NCBI RefSeq assembly: GCF_002797975.1
Contig: NZ_PGET01000001.1
Location: forward strand, 310,001 to 374,000
Source: [Clostridium] celerecrescens 18A
GTDB lineage: Bacteria; Bacillota; Clostridia; Lachnospirales; Lachnospiraceae
DNA: 64,000 bases
Direction: 5' to 3'
Part shown: positions 55,907-64,000 of the stretch, in pieces
Layout of the letters: the number at the start of each line of letters is the position of its first letter
How positions within the stretch are numbered: position 1 is the first letter of the stretch
Made by a program: the position numbers and the translations under genes
Notes under the pieces: model-generated
Told to the model about the DNA's origin: nothing
The model's database searches: none
What the model saw: only the letters and a program-made list of their open reading frames with translations

Positions 55907-57277
55907 ATGAAAAAGCGGGTATTAGCCGGGCTGCTGTGTGTAGCGATGGCAGCATCCATGATCACTGGATGCAACAGTGCCAAGGGAGTTTCAGGGGAAA
56001 CCACCAAAGGCGCATCTTCGGCAGGGAAAAAGGAGATGGAGGTAGGCGGTAATGATGTGACCACCCTGAATGTATGGACCTTTATTGAACTGCATCAGAA
56101 CTTCTATGTATCTATGGCGGAGAAGTGGAACGAAGCCCATCCGGATAAAAGGGTAAAGCTGGTGCTGAGCAATATGCCCTATGATGACATGCATAATAAG
56201 CTGTCCCTCGCGCTGGAATCAGGGGAAGGGGCTCCGGATATTGTGGATATCGAGCTTGGCAAGTTCCCTGCATTTATGACAGGAAAGATCGGCCTCATGG
56301 AGCTTAATGATGCGATTGAACCTTACAGGAAGAATATCGTAAAATCTAGGCTGGATATTTATACAAAAGACGGAAAGGAGTACGGATTTCCGACCCACGT
56401 GGGGACAACGGTGGCATTTTACAATGAAAAGCTGTTAAGTGATGCAGGAATAAAATATGAAGATATTAAGACCTGGGATCAGTTTAAGGAAGCAGGTGTA
56501 AAGTACCATGACACTACCGGAAAATATTTTGCATGCGTGGAAACCTCTGCCCAGTGGATGGTCAATCTGATGCTGGCTCAGAAGGGCGGGGACTATATTG
56601 ATGAAAACGGGAAACTCAATCTGGCAAGCAAGGAAATGGCGGAAGTGTTGGAATACATAAAGGGAATGCAGGGAACCGGAGCGTTTGCAACGATTCCAGG
56701 CGGACAGCCGGATAATGAAGAAGCGTACCCGTTCTACAATTCAGGAGATTATGCCGTGCAGATAATGCCGTTCTGGCAGACTTCCAGATACGTAAATTAT
56801 ATGAAGGATTTAAAGAAGCAGGTAGCCATTGCCACAGTACCGGTATGGAATGAAGGCGATAAAGAGGTAGCCACCATAGGCGGAGGGGGTACAGGTACTG
56901 CCATTGTAAAATCAGGGAAACATGCACAGCTTGCGGCGGAAGTGATGGCTTATATCAAGCTTTCTGAAGATGCCAACAAGGAAGTATGGAATGTGCTGGG
57001 CTTTGATCCGGTCAATACTGCGGTATGGTCTGATACCTCCCTGACACAGAACCCGGATAACCAGTTTGTCCAGTATTTTACCAATTACCCCTTTGATACC
57101 CTGCTTAAAACAAAGGACGGAATTGGATCCTTACGGGCTTATACGGATGAAAAATATCCCTCCATCAACAATGAATTCTGCAATGTGACTCTGAACAGTA
57201 TCTTTGAAGATGGGGTGGATGTGACTGAGGCTCTTCAATCCTCCCAGGAAACCCTGAATAATGAATTTAAAGAATAG
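55907..57277 (+). CDS. Sugar ABC transporter substrate-binding lipoprotein (family 1)
   Basis: A 456-residue extracytoplasmic binding protein. The signal peptide ends in a lipobox (MITGC, Cys near 22). Family 1 segments: LNVWTFIELHQNFYVSMAEKWN, PDIVDIELGKFPAFM, YGFPTHVGTTVAFYN and ATIGGGGTGTAIVKSGK. The ribosome site is AAAGGAGGA. With two permeases and a GH43 enzyme, it probably binds arabino- or xylo-oligosaccharides. No ATPase gene is in the operon, so a shared MsmX-type ATPase elsewhere would be needed. Confidence 0.9.
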   Translation: MKKRVLAGLLCVAMAASMITGCNSAKGVSGETTKGASSAGKKEMEVGGNDVTTLNVWTFIELHQNFYVSMAEKWNEAHPDKRVKLVLSNMPYDDMHNKLSLALESGEGAPDIVDIELGKFPAFMTGKIGLMELNDAIEPYRKNIVKSRLDIYTKDGKEYGFPTHVGTTVAFYNEKLLSDAGIKYEDIKTWDQFKEAGVKYHDTTGKYFACVETSAQWMVNLMLAQKGGDYIDENGKLNLASKEMAEVLEYIKGMQGTGAFATIPGGQPDNEEAYPFYNSGDYAVQIMPFWQTSRYVNYMKDLKKQVAIATVPVWNEGDKEVATIGGGGTGTAIVKSGKHAQLAAEVMAYIKLSEDANKEVWNVLGFDPVNTAVWSDTSLTQNPDNQFVQYFTNYPFDTLLKTKDGIGSLRAYTDEKYPSINNEFCNVTLNSIFEDGVDVTEALQSSQETLNNEFKE

Positions 57278-57356
57278 GAAATGCTGCGGGCTGCAGGAGG
57301 TTGTCATATCTCCTGCAGCCGGTGAATGAATTCCTATGAGAAAAGGGGTGTGCGAA

Positions 57357-58241
57357 ATGAAGAAATTCTTTTACTCGAAAAAGATAGCTCCTTATGTATT
57401 CATCTGCCCGTTTGTGATCACGGTATTGTTGTTCTGGCTGGTGCCCATCTGCAATGGGGTGCTTTTAAGCTTTCAGGATGTATTAAAAGAGCAATGGGTT
57501 GGATTTGACAATTATTCACGGCTGCTGTCTGATAAAATATTTATGAAAGCTTTGTGGAACAGCTTTAAGTATATGGCGGGAACGCTGATCCTTCTGATTC
57601 CTTTTCCAATGATGTTTGCGACCCTGTTAAACAGCAGATTAATGAAAAAGGCAGACTTTTTTAAATCTGTTTATTTCATACCGGCGCTTACTTCTGTTGT
57701 GGTGGCAGGTACTATTTTCCGTCTTATGTTCGGGGAGTCCTCCACCTCACTTTTTAACCAGGTGCTGGGCTTTTTCGGAGCAGCCCCAATAAAATGGCTG
57801 AAGGGTGCAGGAACCAGCTATTTTGCCCTTCTTCTTTTAGCCTGCTGGAGATGGACCGGAGTCAATATCCTGTACTTTCTTTCAGGTCTTCAGAGCATTC
57901 CTTCTGACCTATATGAGGCGGCTGCCATTGACGGAGCCTCCAAATGGCAGCAATTTTCTAAAATATCCGTGCCGTTAGTCAAGCCTACTACGGTTTATGT
58001 CCTGACAATCAGTATCTATGCGGGCCTTTCCATGTTTCTTGAAAGCAATATGCTGTTTAAGGGGAATAACTCCCCCAATAACATCGGTCTTACCATCGTC
58101 GGGTACCTTTACAGGCAGGGAGTTGAAAAAAGAGCCCTGGGTTATGCATGTGCGGTAGGCCTTATTCTTTTGCTGGTTGTTATGCTGGTAAATATCATTC
58201 AGCTGAAGATCACAGGTACATTTGAAGAAGGGAGGGAATGA
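57357..58241 (+). CDS. Sugar ABC transporter permease 1 (MalF/UgpA type)
   Basis: A 294-residue permease with six predicted helices. The EAA loop is YEAAAIDGASKWQQFSKISV. PYVFICPFVITVLLFWLVP is the first helix. ATG 57357 is preferred, with AAAAGGGG upstream; the ATG 21 bases earlier has no site. It pairs with the next permease. Confidence 0.9.
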   Translation: MKKFFYSKKIAPYVFICPFVITVLLFWLVPICNGVLLSFQDVLKEQWVGFDNYSRLLSDKIFMKALWNSFKYMAGTLILLIPFPMMFATLLNSRLMKKADFFKSVYFIPALTSVVVAGTIFRLMFGESSTSLFNQVLGFFGAAPIKWLKGAGTSYFALLLLACWRWTGVNILYFLSGLQSIPSDLYEAAAIDGASKWQQFSKISVPLVKPTTVYVLTISIYAGLSMFLESNMLFKGNNSPNNIGLTIVGYLYRQGVEKRALGYACAVGLILLLVVMLVNIIQLKITGTFEEGRE

Positions 58242-58242
58242 T

Positions 58243-59103
58243 ATGAAGGAAAGAAACACGGCTAACATGCAGGGCAGAAGAAAGGCGGCCACCGCCGCAC
58301 TGATCCTTTTGTTTGCCATCCTTGCCGTATTGATCATTCTTCCCATCTGGGTGCTGTTTGTAGCCAGCTTTAAACCGGGCAGTGATCTGCTGCAATACGG
58401 CCTTAACCTGGATATCCGCTTTTCAAGAATGAGTTTGGATAACTATATCCTTTTGTTTGCAGGGCAGCATGAATACTGGAAATGGTTCTTTAACAGTATC
58501 TGCCTTACCGTTGTCACGGTGGTTAGCACGTTGCTTGTAAGCTCCTTTGTGGGATATGGATTTGCCGCTTATGAATTCAAAGGAAAGAAGGCTCTGTTCG
58601 TCATCGTTCTTCTGATCCTCTCCATTCCCTTGGAGGTTGTCATGCTTCCCCTGTATAAACAGATGTCCGGCTGGAAGATGATGGACAGCTATGCCGCCAT
58701 CATTCTTCCCTTTGTTGCCCATGCCTCCACGATCTTTTTCTTCCGCCAGTATCTGATGAGTATTCCAGGGTCCCTTTTAGAGGCGGGAAGGATCGACGGC
58801 GCCACCGAGTACGGGATATTTTACAGACTGATTGTTCCTCTGATGAAGCCGGCATTTTCCGCCATGGCCATTCTCAATGGAATGAATGCATGGAACAATT
58901 ACCTGTGGCCTCTTCTGGTGATCCGGTCTTCTGAAAAGTATCCCCTGACCCTGGGCCTGAACACGCTCATCAATCCTTATGGAGATAATTACAGCCTTTT
59001 GATCGTGGGTTCTGTTTTCTCGGTGGTACCCATATTCCTCCTGTTTGTGGCATTCCAGAAATACTTTATTGAAGGTATGATGGCAGGGGCTGTGAAAGGG
59101 TAG
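58243..59103 (+). CDS. Sugar ABC transporter permease 2 (MalG/UgpE type)
   Basis: A 286-residue permease with six predicted helices. The EAA loop is LEAGRIDGATEYGIFYRLIVP. MNAWNNYLWPLLV is typical of the MalG group. The start at 58243 is 1 base after the previous stop, with GGGAGGG as ribosome site. Confidence 0.92.
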   Translation: MKERNTANMQGRRKAATAALILLFAILAVLIILPIWVLFVASFKPGSDLLQYGLNLDIRFSRMSLDNYILLFAGQHEYWKWFFNSICLTVVTVVSTLLVSSFVGYGFAAYEFKGKKALFVIVLLILSIPLEVVMLPLYKQMSGWKMMDSYAAIILPFVAHASTIFFFRQYLMSIPGSLLEAGRIDGATEYGIFYRLIVPLMKPAFSAMAILNGMNAWNNYLWPLLVIRSSEKYPLTLGLNTLINPYGDNYSLLIVGSVFSVVPIFLLFVAFQKYFIEGMMAGAVKG

Positions 59104-59115
59104 AGGTGGCAGGAG

Positions 59116-60084
59116 ATGGACAGCTGTAATTTTAGTAAGACCCCTTATAATGAACCTTTCATTGCGCAGAGAGCAGATCCTTATATTTACCGTCATGGAG
59201 ACGGAAGCTATTATTTTACCGCATCAGTGCCGGAATATGACCGGATCATCCTTCGCCGTTCGGATACGATCCTGGGATTAAGGGCTGAAAAGGAAGTGAC
59301 TATCTGGGAAAAGCATGAGAAAGGGATCATGAGTGCCCATATCTGGGCCCCGGAGCTTCATTTTATAAATGGCAGGTGGTACGTTTATTTTGCAGCAGGG
59401 AGTTCGGAGGATGTTTGGGCGATCCGTCCTTATGTACTGGAATGCAGGGAACAAGACCCAATGACAGGGATCTGGAGAGAATTTGGCATGATGCAGCCCT
59501 TTGATGATTTTTCATTTCAGGATTTTTCCCTGGATATGACGGTTTTTAATCATAATGGGAACTGGTACTGCATCTGGGCGGAAAAGGTCAGCGTAGGAAA
59601 GAAGATTTCAAACCTGTACATAGCCAGAATGGAGACGCCGTGGAAGCTATCTTCGGAACAGGTGACTCTTTCCACTCCTGACTATGATTGGGAAAGGGTG
59701 GGGTTCTGGGTCAATGAAGGACCGGCGGTTATAAAGCATGGAGACAGGATCTATGTCACTTATTCCGCCAGTGCTACAGGGGCTTGCTACTGCATGGGGC
59801 TTTTAAGTATAGATGCAGGTGCAGATTTACTGGACCGGAATGCATGGAAAAAGGACCGGGAACCTGTGTTTAAGTCCGTGCGGGAAGCCGGAATTTTTGG
59901 CCCGGGACATAATTGTTTTGTAAAAGATGAAAACGGACTTCAGGATATCATGGTATATCATGCAAGGCAGTACGATGAAATCACCGGAGACCCCCTCTAT
60001 GATCCCAATCGGCATACTTATATGATGAAGGTTGGCTGGGGAGTTCATGGTCCGGTATTTGACTGGAAGAATTATATGAGATAG
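59116..60084 (+). CDS. Glycoside hydrolase family 43, intracellular arabinofuranosidase/xylosidase type
   Basis: A 322-residue five-bladed beta-propeller hydrolase. The catalytic base is Asp21 in QRADPYIYRHG. The general acid Glu is in NEGPAVIKHGDRIYVTYSAS, and the pKa-modulating Asp is likely in QDFSLDMTVFNHNG. It has no signal peptide, so it acts in the cytoplasm on imported oligosaccharides. It is the last gene of the operon, 12 bases after the permease. The arabinose versus xylose preference is not visible. Confidence 0.88.
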   Translation: MDSCNFSKTPYNEPFIAQRADPYIYRHGDGSYYFTASVPEYDRIILRRSDTILGLRAEKEVTIWEKHEKGIMSAHIWAPELHFINGRWYVYFAAGSSEDVWAIRPYVLECREQDPMTGIWREFGMMQPFDDFSFQDFSLDMTVFNHNGNWYCIWAEKVSVGKKISNLYIARMETPWKLSSEQVTLSTPDYDWERVGFWVNEGPAVIKHGDRIYVTYSASATGACYCMGLLSIDAGADLLDRNAWKKDREPVFKSVREAGIFGPGHNCFVKDENGLQDIMVYHARQYDEITGDPLYDPNRHTYMMKVGWGVHGPVFDWKNYMR

Positions 60085-60093
60085 TAAAAGGAA

Positions 60094-60142
60094 AAATCAG
60101 CATTTTACAGGCGTTTTGTCAGCCTGGGGAGTGCTGGTTTTT
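60094..60142 (+). terminator. Intrinsic terminator of the sugar operon
   Basis: AATCAGCATT pairs with AGTGCTGGTT (two G-T pairs), and inner CAGGC pairs with GCCTG, followed by TTTTT. Confidence 0.75.
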
Positions 60143-60306
60143 TCCATCCTTTCATTAATTTGTAAGAACTGGTAAGGGTTTTGTCAGAACTTGTCCGAAA
60201 GCTTTAGGGAAATATAAGGAATTATTCCTATTTTTAGTGGAACTCTATGATACAATTTAATCAGAATTATAACATATCATATAACGTAACCCCTTCGAGG
60301 TACGTA

Positions 60307-60495
60307 TATGCCCAAAGAGCATGGGCGAAACAGAGGAAACACCCTGCGGGTATACCTGTATGCCCAAAGAGCATGGGCGAATCAGAGGAAACACCCTGCG
60401 GGTATACCTGTATGCCCAAAGAGCATGGGCGAAACAGAGGAAACACCCTGCGGGTATACCTGTATGCCCAAAGAGCATGGGCGAAACAGAGGAAA
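60307..60495 (+). repeat. 52-bp tandem repeat, about 3.6 copies, in the 5' leader of the GT51 gene
   Basis: Copies start at 60307, 60359, 60411 and 60463 (last one partial). They are nearly identical; the one difference seen is ATCAG for AACAG in the second. Each contains GCCCA...TGGGC, able to form a short hairpin, and CCCTGCGGGTATACC. Because 52 is not a multiple of 3, successive copies read in different frames, so this is not a protein repeat although an open frame runs through it. A 24-base block of the unit also occurs at 28656-28679. Confidence 0.92.
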
Positions 60496-60510
60496 GGAGA
60501 CAGTGAATCT

Positions 60511-61227
60511 ATGAGAATTGGAACAATTATGAGAAGGATTTTGTTTTTGCTGATGACGGTATGCCTTTTAGCCGGATTCACTGTGGCATATAAAGGATAT
60601 GAGATGTACCGGGAGGCTCTTTTGGAAACCGGGCTTCAGGAACGGGTGGAGGCGATTCGGGATAAGGAAGGGTATACGGAATACGAAAACCTGCCCCAGA
60701 TTTATGTGAATGCGGTCATATCCGTTGAGGATCACCGTTTTTACCGCCATAACGGGATCGACTTTATTGCCATAGCCAGGGCTGCTGTAAACGATATCAG
60801 AGCCGGGCGGTTTGTGGAAGGCGGAAGCACCATAACCCAGCAGCTTGCTAAGAACCTATATTTTGACCAGGACAAAGAGATTGCCAGAAAGGCGGCTGAA
60901 GTGTTCATGGCCTATGATATTGAGAGAAATTATACCAAGGATGAAATTTTTGAATTGTATGTAAACTGCATTTATTTTGGAGACGGATATTACAGCGTGG
61001 GCGCTGCCAGCGAGGGCTACTTTAAAAAAGGGCCGGAGGAAATGACGGAGTATGAGAGTACTCTCTTAGCCGGTGTTCCCAATGCCCCTTCCAAATACGC
61101 TCCATCAAAAAATCCTGTTCTGGCGGAGAAAAGGCAGATGAAGGTACTTCAAAGAATGGAGAAGTGCGGATATTTTTCAGCGCAGGAGGCGGAGACCGTG
61201 GCGGAGCAGATGGTGGCCGTTCGATGA
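60511..61227 (+). CDS. Monofunctional peptidoglycan glycosyltransferase (GT51)
   Basis: A 238-residue membrane-anchored lipid II polymerase. A helix at about 8-27 precedes the GT51 domain. The catalytic Glu73 is in [22 protein letters not shown] (104-115), [21 protein letters not shown] and the [17 protein letters not shown] segment are family motifs. There is no transpeptidase domain. The start at 60511 has AAAGGAG upstream. The open frame reaching back to 60247 crosses the 52-bp repeat and is rejected. Confidence 0.9.
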   Translation: MRIGTIMRRILFLLMTVCLLAGFTVAYKGYEMYREALLETGLQERVEAIRDKEGYTEYENLPQIYVNAVISVEDHRFYRHNGIDFIAIARAAVNDIRAGRFVEGGSTITQQLAKNLYFDQDKEIARKAAEVFMAYDIERNYTKDEIFELYVNCIYFGDGYYSVGAASEGYFKKGPEEMTEYESTLLAGVPNAPSKYAPSKNPVLAEKRQMKVLQRMEKCGYFSAQEAETVAEQMVAVR

Positions 61228-61311
61228 TTTTTGCTTGATGAATAAAAGGGCAGAGAGTATAATGGAGGTGTTACATATACTTTTTATACTTACAAAAGAA
61301 TGGAGGAATCT

Positions 61312-61980
61312 ATGTCCATCAGACAGTTCACAGGCAGACGTTTAAACGAATATGCAGAGAATTACGTGGTATTTGATCTGGAAACAACAGGCATCAGTGC
61401 CGAAGAAGATTCTATTATAGAGATTTCCGCGATCAAGGTGAAGGGACATGAGCCTGTTGCCGAGTTTAGTACACTGGTTAATCCTGGGACCCATATTCCG
61501 GCCGGTGCTACCAATGTTAATGGAATTACAGATGATATGGTAAGAGAGGCGCCTGGACTAAAGGAGGTTCTGCCGGAATTTCTTTCCTTTATTGAAGGGG
61601 AAATTCTGGTAGGGCATAATATTCAGTCCTTTGACCTGCTTTTCCTGTATAGGGCTGCAGAGGAGCTTTTGGGAAGAGAGGTGGCAAATGATTATGTTGA
61701 CACCCTTTTTATGGCAAAAGCCTGCTTGCCCCAGCTAAACCGCTACCGCCTGACGGATATTTCGGCGTATTTCCATATTGATACAGATGGAGCCCACCGG
61801 GCACTTAATGATTGTGTCATGAACCAGAGATGCTATGAGCATATGGGGAAACTGCATCATAAAGAAGAGGCTGAGATCTGCCCCCAATGCGGCGGAGTGC
61901 TTAAGCGCCGCAGCGGAAAATTCGGGGAATTTTATGGCTGTACAAATTTTCCGCAGTGCCGTTTTACAAGGAATGTTTAA
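61312..61980 (+). CDS. DEDDh 3'-5' exonuclease with C-terminal topoisomerase-type zinc finger
   Basis: A 222-residue protein. The DnaQ/PolC-like exonuclease domain (about 16-175) has Asp22 and Glu24 in VFDLETTG, Asp in GHNIQSFD, and His/Asp in GAHRALNDC. The C-terminal 35 residues form a C4 zinc ribbon (CPQCGG...FYGCTNFPQCRF) as in topoisomerase IA tails. That combination suggests single-stranded DNA or repair work. The start at 61312 has GGAGG just upstream. Confidence 0.88.
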   Translation: MSIRQFTGRRLNEYAENYVVFDLETTGISAEEDSIIEISAIKVKGHEPVAEFSTLVNPGTHIPAGATNVNGITDDMVREAPGLKEVLPEFLSFIEGEILVGHNIQSFDLLFLYRAAEELLGREVANDYVDTLFMAKACLPQLNRYRLTDISAYFHIDTDGAHRALNDCVMNQRCYEHMGKLHHKEEAEICPQCGGVLKRRSGKFGEFYGCTNFPQCRFTRNV

Positions 61981-62087
61981 ACAGATGGTTACTATGGTTA
62001 TTTCTGCAAACAATGAGCCGGGCGCAGGAATGCAGGCATCCGAAGGATGCATAGACTTATTACATAATGGAAGAAAGGGGAAACGGT

Positions 62088-62309
62088 ATGGAAGATAAAA
62101 ATCTATATAATAAGATCATGCTGATTGTACTTTGTCTGATCATGGTTTTGCTTTGTGCCGGTATGTACAGCTGGTTCCATGAAGGGAGTGCTGCACCGGA
62201 AATAGAAGTGCCACGGGAAAAGGTCCAGGTTCTTCAATTTGAATTCCGGGAGCAGGTAAGGCTTCCGGAGTCTGTCATTTTGGAGGAAGACGGAATATGC
62301 AGTTTATAA
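62088..62309 (+). CDS. Small single-pass membrane protein of unknown function
   Basis: A 73-residue protein with one hydrophobic helix (about 9-27, IMLIVLCLIMVLLCAGMY) and a short acidic tail outside. The start at 62088 follows AAAGGGGAAACGG. Its last 13 bases overlap the acetyltransferase gene, which suggests coupling. No family recognised. Confidence 0.6.
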   Translation: MEDKNLYNKIMLIVLCLIMVLLCAGMYSWFHEGSAAPEIEVPREKVQVLQFEFREQVRLPESVILEEDGICSL

Positions 62310-62845
62310 TCGAAAGAGCGGTCCCTGCGGATTATCAGACCGTTGCTGACCTGATACAATCGGTGTGGCAGCAAATCCAGCAGAAGGACTGGTTTGTTGC
62401 CGATGATTCGGATTACACCTGCCATACACTTAAAGAAGGAAATGGAATCGGTTTTAAGGCTTATGAAACAGATTCCGGGGCCTTGGCAGGTGTTTTTCTT
62501 GCTGCTTTGCCGGGAAGTGGGGCAGAAAACCTTGGCCGGGACATCGGTCTTCCTGAAATGGAATTGGGAAAAGTCGCCCATATGGAGTCGATCGCTATTC
62601 TTCCGCAATACAGGGGGAACGGCCTTCAGTATTCCATGATGAAGACCGCAGAGGAGGAGCTTAGGAAACAGGGCTATCGGTATCTGATGTGTACGGTTCA
62701 TCCGGAAAACAGATACAGCAAAAATAACATAATCAAACAGGGTTATGAGGTTGTCCTGACCAAAGAAAAGTATGGCGGATATGTAAGAGATATCTTATTA
62801 AAGAAGCTTTCCTTAAATGCCGGGGTTTTGCAAACGTTTGCTTAA
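62297..62845 (+). CDS. GNAT family N-acetyltransferase
   Basis: A 182-residue acetyltransferase. The acetyl-CoA pyrophosphate loop is LPQYRGNGLQYSMM (about 101-114), after the beta-strand VAHMESIAIL. The VHPENRYSKNNIIKQGYE segment is typical of the fold's C-terminal part. GGAGG precedes ATG 62297. The substrate is unknown. Confidence 0.85.
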   Translation: MQFIIERAVPADYQTVADLIQSVWQQIQQKDWFVADDSDYTCHTLKEGNGIGFKAYETDSGALAGVFLAALPGSGAENLGRDIGLPEMELGKVAHMESIAILPQYRGNGLQYSMMKTAEEELRKQGYRYLMCTVHPENRYSKNNIIKQGYEVVLTKEKYGGYVRDILLKKLSLNAGVLQTFA

Positions 62846-62852
62846 AAAATCG

Positions 62853-62881
62853 TTGACGTTTGGGTGTATTTTACGTATACT
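62853..62881 (+). promoter_or_regulatory. Promoter upstream of the family 5 binding-protein gene
   Basis: TTGACG (62853-62858), 17-bp spacer, TATACT (62876-62881). It begins inside the region just past the GNAT stop and precedes a leader with a strong hairpin. Confidence 0.65.
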
Positions 62882-62940
62882 TTTTCCTAAGGGCTGACAG
62901 AAGTCACCAACGGATAGAATAGTTAAAAGAAATAATATTA

Positions 62941-63010
62941 AAAACAGATACCAGGAAGGTATGGGTATTCCCAAGGAATACGTATGGCTGTTTCTGGTAT
63001 CTGTTTTTTT
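62941..63010 (+). terminator. Long hairpin with U-tract in the leader of the binding-protein gene
   Basis: AAAACAGATACCAG (62941-62954) pairs perfectly with CTGGTATCTGTTTT (62994-63007), then more T. Inside, GTATTCC/GGAATAC forms a second perfect stem. It could end the GNAT transcript, or control readthrough from the promoter at 62853. Confidence 0.8.
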
Positions 63011-63056
63011 GCAGAAATACCGGACATGATGAGAACATTTATGGAGGGGGAAAACG

Positions 63057-64000
63057 ATGAGAAAGTATAAATGGGGGATCGCTGCGGCGTTGGTGCTGTC
63101 TGCCATAGTTATGAACGGCTGCGGAAAGGCCGGGGGGACACAGACACAGGCGGTTTCAGCCGATGCAGATAATAGCAGGAAAAATGACAGAGTCGTTGTG
63201 GTAATGGGCGTCAGTTCAGAGCCTGAATCAGGATTCGATCCGGCTTATGGCTGGGGAGCCGGGGAGCACGTCCATGAACCTTTGATACAAAGTACACTTA
63301 CGGTCACGGATAAGGATTTAAACATTGGTTATGACCTGGCAACGGACTTAAAGGTCAGCAGCGACGGCATGACCTGGACCGTAAAGATCAGGGATGACGT
63401 GTTCTTTACGGATGGGAAAAAATTGACCGGGAAGGATGTGGCATTTACATATAATACTTTGAGAGATACCAGTTCTGTGAATGATTTCACAATGCTTGAC
63501 CGGGCAGAGGCATTGGATGATGCGACCATAGAGTTCCATATGAAGCATCCCTATTCCATCTGGCCATACACCATGGCTGTGACAGGAATCGTGCCGGAAC
63601 ATGCCTACGGACCGGATTATGGGGAACATCCCATCGGATCCGGAAGGTACATATTAAAGCAATGGGACAGAGGGCAGCAGGTGATCCTGGAAGCCAATCC
63701 GGACTATTATGGAGAAGCACCAAAGATGAAACGGGTAACGGTACTCTTCATGGAAGAGGATGGGGCTTTGGCGGCGGTCCAGTCCGGTCAGGCAGATATT
63801 GCATATACGGCTGCCTCCTATTCGGACCTTACGGTACCCGGGTATGGCCTTTTAGACTGCAAAACCGTGGATAACCGTGGATTTAACCTTCCGGCCATTC
63901 CCTCCGGAAGCGTATCGGAAGAGGGAATTCCTCTGGGAAATGACTTTACCAGTGATGGTAAGGTCAGAAGAGCGATCAACATTGGAATCGACCGGGAAGA
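63057..64000 (+). CDS. Family 5 solute-binding lipoprotein (oligopeptide/nickel type), 3' end outside the window
   Basis: About 314 codons are visible with no stop before the window ends. The signal peptide ends in a lipobox (VMNGC, Cys near 21). SBP_bac_5 segments: GFDPAYGWGAGEHVHEPLIQ, DGMTWTVKIRDDVFFTDGK, GKDVAFTYNTL, HPIGSGRYILKQW and VQSGQADIAY, then VRRAINIGIDRE at the edge. The start at 63057 has GGAGGGGG upstream. It probably opens a peptide or nickel ABC operon continuing to the right. The ligand is unresolved. Confidence 0.9.
   Translation, partial: MRKYKWGIAAALVLSAIVMNGCGKAGGTQTQAVSADADNSRKNDRVVVVMGVSSEPESGFDPAYGWGAGEHVHEPLIQSTLTVTDKDLNIGYDLATDLKVSSDGMTWTVKIRDDVFFTDGKKLTGKDVAFTYNTLRDTSSVNDFTMLDRAEALDDATIEFHMKHPYSIWPYTMAVTGIVPEHAYGPDYGEHPIGSGRYILKQWDRGQQVILEANPDYYGEAPKMKRVTVLFMEEDGALAAVQSGQADIAYTAASYSDLTVPGYGLLDCKTVDNRGFNLPAIPSGSVSEEGIPLGNDFTSDGKVRRAINIGIDRE

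Noticed and set aside
60247..60510. Open frame extending the GT51 protein upstream with a repetitive N-terminus
   Set aside because: It translates the 52-bp tandem repeat, whose copies fall in three different frames, and the gene's own ribosome site and start lie at 60511.

Overview
The window reads as chromosome of an obligately anaerobic, glycerol- and sugar-using Firmicute of the Lachnospiraceae type (Lacrimispora / Clostridium cluster XIVa style). This is inferred from strong AGGAGG ribosome sites, tightly packed co-directional operons, intrinsic terminators, and the gene families present: C_GCAxxG_C_C protein, EtfAB-linked acyl-CoA dehydrogenase, Hdr/Flx modules, AzlCD and two large chemoreceptors. 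No plasmid, phage or CRISPR signature was seen.

Layout. 0.1-5.3 kb: tRNA-Ser(CGA), a membrane-anchored amidase, two minus-strand genes and a polar amino acid ABC operon. 5.4-16.6 kb: a succinate/4-hydroxybutyrate fermentation set (CoA-acylating succinate-semialdehyde dehydrogenase, 4-hydroxybutyrate dehydrogenase, 4-hydroxybutyryl-CoA dehydratase, two tandem CoA-transferases), then a LysR regulator and acyl-CoA dehydrogenase with EtfBA. 16.6-19.8 kb: an orphan CitB/DcuR-type response regulator whose phospho-acceptor Asp is Glu, and a minus-strand glpK-glpF operon. 20.0-31.5 kb: a 12-gene run hdrB-hdrC-hdrA-flxD-flxC-flxB-flxA-frdB-frdA-fumA-fumB-mdh. 31.6-37.3 kb: a tetrapyrrole cluster in decay (hemA, hemC and cobA-hemD intact; siroheme dehydrogenase, a methyltransferase and hemL broken). 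37.4-42.2 kb: flavodoxin, FtsH, chemoreceptor. 42.4-42.9 kb: a candidate non-coding RNA. 43-48 kb: PflX-like radical SAM enzyme, AzlCD, AraC regulator, hexuronate genes. 48-53 kb: second chemoreceptor, nitroreductase/TetR pair with visible operators, a small Cys-containing protein, a LytTR regulator. 53-60 kb: aldose epimerase, then a LacI-regulated sugar ABC/GH43 operon. 60-64 kb: a 52-bp tandem repeat, a GT51 transglycosylase, a DEDDh exonuclease, a GNAT enzyme and the start of a family 5 solute-binding lipoprotein that runs off the window.

Main reading. The 5.4-31.5 kb region can be assembled into one reductive C4 route: oxaloacetate to malate (Mdh), fumarate (FumAB), succinate (FrdAB), then via succinyl-CoA to succinate semialdehyde, 4-hydroxybutyrate, 4-hydroxybutyryl-CoA, crotonyl-CoA and butyryl-CoA. 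The notable part is that the fumarate reductase subunits have no membrane anchor and are co-transcribed with a complete HdrABC-FlxABCD electron-bifurcation module. This suggests a soluble, NAD(P)H-linked, possibly ferredoxin-coupled fumarate reductase. All family residues are visible in the sequence, but the coupling itself is inference.
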